A stretch of 32,241 nucleotides of DNA from Crocinitomicaceae bacterium (GTDB taxonomy: Bacteria > Bacteroidota > Bacteroidia > Flavobacteriales_D > Crocinitomicaceae), in assembly GCA_024643585.1 (NCBI GenBank), contig JAHEMP010000003.1, positions 1 to 32,241 on the forward strand, written 5' to 3'. Positions within the stretch are counted from its first letter, which is position 1; the number at the start of each line of letters is the position of its first letter. Shown here in pieces: positions 26,976 through 32,241 of this stretch. The notes beneath the pieces are model-generated. The model saw nothing but the letters and a program-made list of their open reading frames with translations, made no database searches and was not told the origin of the DNA. The position numbers were made by a program, and so were the translations under genes.

Positions 26976-28841
26976 ATGGCAGAAAATCAATATACGGAAG
27001 ACAATATCCGCTCCCTCGATTGGAAAGAGCACATTCGATTGCGTCCCGGAATGTACATCGGGAAGCTCGGTGATGGTGCCGCAGCAGACGATGGAATCTA
27101 CATTCTAATCAAAGAAGTAGTCGATAACTGTATCGATGAATTCGTGATGGGGAACGGTAAGAAAATCGAAATCAAGGTACAGGACGGAAAAGTAACAGTT
27201 CGTGATTACGGTCGAGGAATTCCTTTAGGGAAGGTTGTGGATGTAGTTTCCAAAATGAATACAGGTGGAAAGTACGATTCAAAAGCCTTTAAAAAATCAG
27301 TCGGACTAAACGGGGTCGGGACAAAAGCAGTTAATGCATTGTCGAGTCATTTTCAAGTGTACTCGGTTCGTGAAGGCGAGAAAAAACTAGCTGAATTTTC
27401 AAGAGGAGAGCTTGTTAACGAAGGAAAATTAGAAAAAACATCGGAAGACAATGGAACTTATGTAGAGTTCATTGCTGACGAAACGATATTTAAAAAATAC
27501 GTTTTCAAAACGGCTTACGTGGAGAAAATGATTTGGAACTACTGTTATCTAAATCGTGGATTATCAATACACTACAATGGTCAGAAATTCCAATCCAAGG
27601 ATGGACTAAAAGATTTGTTGGAAAACAACATGGATGGAGATCCGCTTTACCCAATTATTCATTTGGAAGGTGAAGACATTGAAGTCGCATTTACACACGG
27701 AAGAACATACGGAGAGGATTACTATTCATTCGTAAACGGACAACATACGACACAAGGAGGTACGCACCAAAGTGCCTTTCGTGAGTCGGTTGCGAAAGTA
27801 ATACGTGATTTTTACAACAAAAATTACGAAGCGTCCGATATTCGTCAGTCAATCGTAGCTGCGATTGCTGTGAAGGTGGTGGAGCCCGTTTTTGAGTCAC
27901 AAACAAAGACGAAATTGGGTTCTCAAGAAATAGAGCCAGGAGGAAAGTCAATGCGGGCTTTCATCAATGACTTTTTGAAAGATGCATTGGATAATTATTT
28001 GCACCGAAATCCAGCTATTGCTGAAACAATAGAAAAGAAAATAAAACAATCGGAGCGCGAAAGAAAAGAACTTTCAGGCATACGAAAATTGGCACGCGAT
28101 AGAGCCAAAAAATCGAGCCTGCACAACAAGAAATTGCGCGATTGCCGAATTCACTTGACCGATATAAAAGACGAAAGAGCTGAAAAGACCACCTTGTTCA
28201 TTACCGAAGGTGATTCGGCGAGTGGTTCCATTACCAAGTCCAGAGATGTCAATACACAAGCTGTCTTCTCTTTAAAAGGGAAGCCGCTGAATTGCTATGG
28301 ATTAACAAAGAAAATTGTTTATGAGAATGAAGAGTTCAATCTAATTCAAGCGGCGCTCGATATTGAAGAAGACATGGATAATTTGCGCTACAACAAAATT
28401 GTTATCGCAACCGATGCCGATGTTGATGGGATGCACATTCGAATGCTATTGCTAACGTATTTCTTGCAGTTTTTCCCTGATTTAGTAAAGAGAAACCATG
28501 TTTATGTGCTGCAAACGCCACTTTTCCGCGTGCGTAACAAACAGAAAACAATTTATTGCTATTCTGATGAGGAAAGAAGAAAAGCAATCGATGCATTGGG
28601 TAGAAATCCAGAAATAACTCGATTCAAAGGTTTGGGGGAGATTTCACCAGACGAATTTCAACATTTTATCGGGGAAGACATACGCTTGGATCCAGTTTTG
28701 TTGACTAAAGATGCCTCCATTGATGAGATCTTATCTTATTACATGGGAAAAAACACCCAAGAACGACAAGAATTTATAATTGACAATTTGCGCGTTGAAG
28801 GCGATATTGTTGACGAAGAATTGATAGAAAAAGCTTCCTAG
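26976..28841 (+). CDS. parE: DNA topoisomerase IV subunit B (type IIA topoisomerase ATPase subunit)
   Basis: [72 protein letters not shown]; paired with the ParC-like gene downstream. Confidence 0.92.
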   Translation: MAENQYTEDNIRSLDWKEHIRLRPGMYIGKLGDGAAADDGIYILIKEVVDNCIDEFVMGNGKKIEIKVQDGKVTVRDYGRGIPLGKVVDVVSKMNTGGKYDSKAFKKSVGLNGVGTKAVNALSSHFQVYSVREGEKKLAEFSRGELVNEGKLEKTSEDNGTYVEFIADETIFKKYVFKTAYVEKMIWNYCYLNRGLSIHYNGQKFQSKDGLKDLLENNMDGDPLYPIIHLEGEDIEVAFTHGRTYGEDYYSFVNGQHTTQGGTHQSAFRESVAKVIRDFYNKNYEASDIRQSIVAAIAVKVVEPVFESQTKTKLGSQEIEPGGKSMRAFINDFLKDALDNYLHRNPAIAETIEKKIKQSERERKELSGIRKLARDRAKKSSLHNKKLRDCRIHLTDIKDERAEKTTLFITEGDSASGSITKSRDVNTQAVFSLKGKPLNCYGLTKKIVYENEEFNLIQAALDIEEDMDNLRYNKIVIATDADVDGMHIRMLLLTYFLQFFPDLVKRNHVYVLQTPLFRVRNKQKTIYCYSDEERRKAIDALGRNPEITRFKGLGEISPDEFQHFIGEDIRLDPVLLTKDASIDEILSYYMGKNTQERQEFIIDNLRVEGDIVDEELIEKAS

Positions 28842-28845
28842 AAAC

Positions 28846-31560
28846 ATGGCAGAAGACGAAAACGAAGATAATTTCGAAGATAATTTAGACGGGCAAGAAG
28901 GAGAAGAAAATGCTGATTTCGAACCCACCGATGGACCAAAAGACGACAAAATAATTCCACTGAGTGGTTTATACGAAAACTGGTTTTTGGATTATGCGTC
29001 CTATGTAATTCTAGAACGAGCTGTACCTGGACTTTTTGATGGACTAAAACCTGTTCAAAGAAGAATTCTCCATTCCATGAAGGAAATGGACGATGGACGC
29101 TACAATAAAGTCGCCAACATCATTGGAAACACAATGAAGTATCACCCGCATGGTGACGCTTCTATTGGTGATGCTTTGGTCCAATTGGGACAAAAGGATC
29201 TTTTGATTGACATGCAAGGTAACTGGGGAAATACCTTGACAGGTGATAGTGCTGCCGCTCCTCGATATATAGAAGCTAGACTTTCTAAATTTGCTAGTCA
29301 CGTTGTCTTTAATCCAAAAACAACGGAATGGCTTTCTTCCTATGATGGTCGAAACAAGGAACCCGAAAATCTTCCTGTAAAATTCCCTTTGCTATTAGCA
29401 CAGGGTGCAGAAGGAATAGCGGTAGGATTGGCATGTAAATTTTTACCTCACAATTTTATAGAGATTATCGAGCAGTCCATCAATCATTTGCGGGGTAAAA
29501 AAGTTGAGTTGTTGCCAGACTTCCCAACAGGAGGAATGGCTGATGTTTCGAATTATAATGATGGCTTACGGGGCGGAAAAGTCCGAATTCGCGCTAAAAT
29601 TCGAAAGGTTGATAACAAAACCTTAATTGTGCATGAAATCCCCTTTGGCACGACAACAGGATCTTTGATAGAAAGTGTTATTAAAGCCAACGACAAGGGT
29701 AAAATTAAGGTTAAAAAGATAGAAGATAATACAGCAGCCGAAGTGGAAATAATGATTCACCTAGCTCCTGGCGTATCACCTGATAAAATGATTGATGCCT
29801 TGTATGCATTTACAGATTGTGAGGTGTCTTATTCACCAAACAGCTCAATCATCGATAGAGATAGACCCCGTTTTTTAGGAATTACAGAAATTCTAAGAAT
29901 CAATACGGATAATACGGTTTATTTACTAAAACGTGAATTAGAAATTCGTTTGGATGAATTAGAAAGGCAATGGCATTTCTCGACTTTGGAGAAAATCTTC
30001 ATTCAAGAAGAAATGTACATCGATTTCAAATTGTACAGCGATAGAGAGGCCTTGTATAGCTATCTATACGATAGATTTAAGCCCTTCAAAAAGCAGCTTA
30101 TTCGAGAAATTACCGACGAAGATTTGCTGAAATTGACTCAAATTCAAATGATACGGATTACTCGATTCGATACGGATAAAGCAGATGAGAATCTTTTGAA
30201 AATTGAAAATGAAATAGAAGAAGTCAAAAACAAGTTGGCCAATTTGGTCGATTATGCTATTGACTATTTCAAAGATTTGAAAAAACGATTTGGAGAAGGC
30301 AAAGAGCGAAAAACGGAATTGAAGATTTTTGATAATATCACCGCTTCCAAAGTGATAATTGCGAACAAGAAATTGTACGTTGATTTTGAAGAAGGATTTA
30401 TTGGTCACAGCTTGAAAAAAGTGGAAGCAGTGAACGATTGTTCTGAAATTGACGATGTGATTATTTTCTTTGCGTCCGGAAAAATGATGATTACAAAAAT
30501 CGCCGACAAGAAGTTCGTTGGAAAAGGAATTGTGCACGCGGACGTTTGGAAAAAAGGTGACAAACGTACCATCTATCACCTTATGTATCAAGACGGCATT
30601 GGTGGACCAACAATGATGAAACGATTCTATGTCAACAGCATTACCCGTGATACAGAATACGATTTAACGAAGGGAACCAAAGGGTCTAAAATGCTTTATT
30701 TCTCAGTCCATCCAAATGGAGAAAAAGAAATAGTGACCATTCACTTACGTCCTCGTCCGCATTTGAAACGCTTGCGTTTTGATGTAGACATGGGTGATTT
30801 GTTGATTAAAGGTAGAGCATCGAATGGAAACAGAGTTACAAAGGAAATCGTCCAAAAAATAACACAAAAAGAAGTTGGTGGTTCAACTTTAGCAGCTCGA
30901 AAAATTTGGTTCGACAATGTCGTCGGAAGATTGAATGATGAGGGTAGAGGTAAGTTCTTAGGTTCCTTTAAAGGGAATGATAAAATATTATCATTGTACA
31001 AAACGGGAGAGTACAAACTTTCTGCATTCGATTTGAGTTTGCATTTTGATGAGGATATGATCCATGTCGAAAAATGGCATCCAGACCGACCTATTTCAGC
31101 CGTGTACTACGATGGAGAGAAAGAGATGCATTACGTTAAACGTTTCTTATGCGAAGTTACTACTGACAAAAAGGTATCTTTTATTACGGAATCGGAGGGA
31201 AGTTATTTAGACGTGGTCACAACTGCCTTTAAGCCAAAAGCAAGAATTGTATACAACAAGTTATTGAAGGAAACGAAAAATTTGCCTGACAATGAGGTTG
31301 ATTTAGAAGAATTCATCGATGTAAAAGGTATGAAGGCTCAAGGAAATCAGTTGACCAAATTGAAAGTCAAAGAAATTGTGTTGACACATGCAATAGAAGG
31401 AGATGAACCTTGGCCAGAACCAGAAAAAAAGGTAGAGGTGAAAAAGGAGGATTCGGAAGAAGAAGAAGAAATTGACAATGAAGATTCTAATGATGAGGAT
31501 GACAACACGATGGAGTGGGATATTTCCAACGATGACGATGATCAACCGAAGTTGTTCTAG
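28846..31560 (+). CDS. parC: DNA topoisomerase IV subunit A
   Basis: LYENWFLDYASYVILERAVPGLFDGLKPVQRRILHSM, YHPHGDASIGDALV, AAPRYIEARLSKFA (catalytic Tyr); immediately after parE; acidic N- and C-terminal extensions. Confidence 0.92.
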   Translation: MAEDENEDNFEDNLDGQEGEENADFEPTDGPKDDKIIPLSGLYENWFLDYASYVILERAVPGLFDGLKPVQRRILHSMKEMDDGRYNKVANIIGNTMKYHPHGDASIGDALVQLGQKDLLIDMQGNWGNTLTGDSAAAPRYIEARLSKFASHVVFNPKTTEWLSSYDGRNKEPENLPVKFPLLLAQGAEGIAVGLACKFLPHNFIEIIEQSINHLRGKKVELLPDFPTGGMADVSNYNDGLRGGKVRIRAKIRKVDNKTLIVHEIPFGTTTGSLIESVIKANDKGKIKVKKIEDNTAAEVEIMIHLAPGVSPDKMIDALYAFTDCEVSYSPNSSIIDRDRPRFLGITEILRINTDNTVYLLKRELEIRLDELERQWHFSTLEKIFIQEEMYIDFKLYSDREALYSYLYDRFKPFKKQLIREITDEDLLKLTQIQMIRITRFDTDKADENLLKIENEIEEVKNKLANLVDYAIDYFKDLKKRFGEGKERKTELKIFDNITASKVIIANKKLYVDFEEGFIGHSLKKVEAVNDCSEIDDVIIFFASGKMMITKIADKKFVGKGIVHADVWKKGDKRTIYHLMYQDGIGGPTMMKRFYVNSITRDTEYDLTKGTKGSKMLYFSVHPNGEKEIVTIHLRPRPHLKRLRFDVDMGDLLIKGRASNGNRVTKEIVQKITQKEVGGSTLAARKIWFDNVVGRLNDEGRGKFLGSFKGNDKILSLYKTGEYKLSAFDLSLHFDEDMIHVEKWHPDRPISAVYYDGEKEMHYVKRFLCEVTTDKKVSFITESEGSYLDVVTTAFKPKARIVYNKLLKETKNLPDNEVDLEEFIDVKGMKAQGNQLTKLKVKEIVLTHAIEGDEPWPEPEKKVEVKKEDSEEEEEIDNEDSNDEDDNTMEWDISNDDDDQPKLF

Positions 31561-32241
31561 TACAATCTATTACGGCAAGAAGTACATTTGGTTGGGACTG
31601 TTTTGTTTGATTAGCTATTCAGCCAATAGCCAATCGAAAAAAGATACTATTGATTCTAGTGAAAAACCTGTTTATCCATACCAAATCGATAAAGATTCAA
31701 CCGGTAAGCTTACTTTTTCAGGGTATTTGGATACTTATTATTCTTATTATACAGATGCTGACGGAGAAGGTGGATACGTAAAGTTTCCCACCGTTTCTCC
31801 AAGAAACAATCAATTTGCCTTGAATTTGGTTCAGTTTTCAACAAAATACGAATCAAATAATTTTCACGGTGTTGCAACCTTATTTTTTGGCGATATTGCT
31901 GAGTCGGCTTGGTCGACAAAATACAACATGATTCAGGAAGCGAATGTTGGATTTCGTGTGTACAAAAAATTGTGGGTAGACGCCGGCTATTTCAGAACTC
32001 ACATTGGATTGGAATCTATTCAGCCTAGAGAGAATTCCACAATAAGTTTAGCAATGACTTCCTATTTTGCACCTTATTTTATGAGTGGGGCAAAGCTTAC
32101 TTGGGTCGAATCTCCAAAATGGTCATTCCAACTGAATGCATTTAATGGCTTCAATGGTTTTGTCGAAAACAACGCCAACAAAGCAATTGGAGCAACTGTT
32201 GTTTACAGCCCGACGGAAAAATTCTCCTCTACTTTTAGTAC
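31538..32241 (+). CDS. Outer-membrane beta-barrel porin (BBP2/OmpL-like), 3' truncated by window edge
   Basis: Absent from the ORF track because open-ended. ATG at 31538 reads MINRSCSSTIYYGKKYIWLGLFCLISYSANSQSKKD... then GKLTFSGYLDTYYSYYTDADGEGGYVKFPTVSPRNNQFALNLVQFSTKYESNNFHGVATLFFGD...; open to base 32241; overlaps the parC end by 23 bp. Confidence 0.8.
   Translation, partial: MINRSCSSTIYYGKKYIWLGLFCLISYSANSQSKKDTIDSSEKPVYPYQIDKDSTGKLTFSGYLDTYYSYYTDADGEGGYVKFPTVSPRNNQFALNLVQFSTKYESNNFHGVATLFFGDIAESAWSTKYNMIQEANVGFRVYKKLWVDAGYFRTHIGLESIQPRENSTISLAMTSYFAPYFMSGAKLTWVESPKWSFQLNAFNGFNGFVENNANKAIGATVVYSPTEKFSSTFS

Noticed and set aside
30064-30591. 175-aa antisense ORF in parC
   Set aside because: Phe/Ile-rich translation typical of the complement of a Lys/Glu-rich gene; no recognised domain.

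Overview
This 32.2 kb window is a Bacteroidetes (probably Flavobacteriales/Crocinitomicaceae-like) chromosome segment. The evidence is T9SS sorting domains, TAnnTTTG promoter elements, SprB/CHU_C-type adhesin architecture and Bacteroidetes-type ParE/ParC. Most of it is ordinary chromosome: outer-membrane and secreted proteins, an oxidoreductase, an ABC-F ATPase, a Kef-type antiporter, ALDH, DUF2200, rpsO, pnp, a PadR regulator with a GldL-motif membrane protein, tRNA-Leu(GAG), a large T9SS adhesin, a short DnaE, a four-helix-bundle protein, DinB, ParE, ParC and a truncated porin. The points most worth a second look are: (1) a ~33 bp palindromic repeat present once intergenically (13100-13132) and once in frame inside the DnaE CDS (24605-24637), where it adds a foreign-looking peptide; (2) a four-helix-bundle gene between dinB and dnaE, bracketed by short direct and inverted repeats like a small mobile cassette; (3) ten 20-residue protein repeats identical at amino-acid level whose DNA differs only at synonymous sites; (4) a PadR/HAAS-like pair fused to a duplicated FKVMHWPGA (GldL-like) membrane module; (5) a decayed 5' fragment of an adhesin paralogue. 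No CRISPR array, rRNA, prophage or complete IS was seen.
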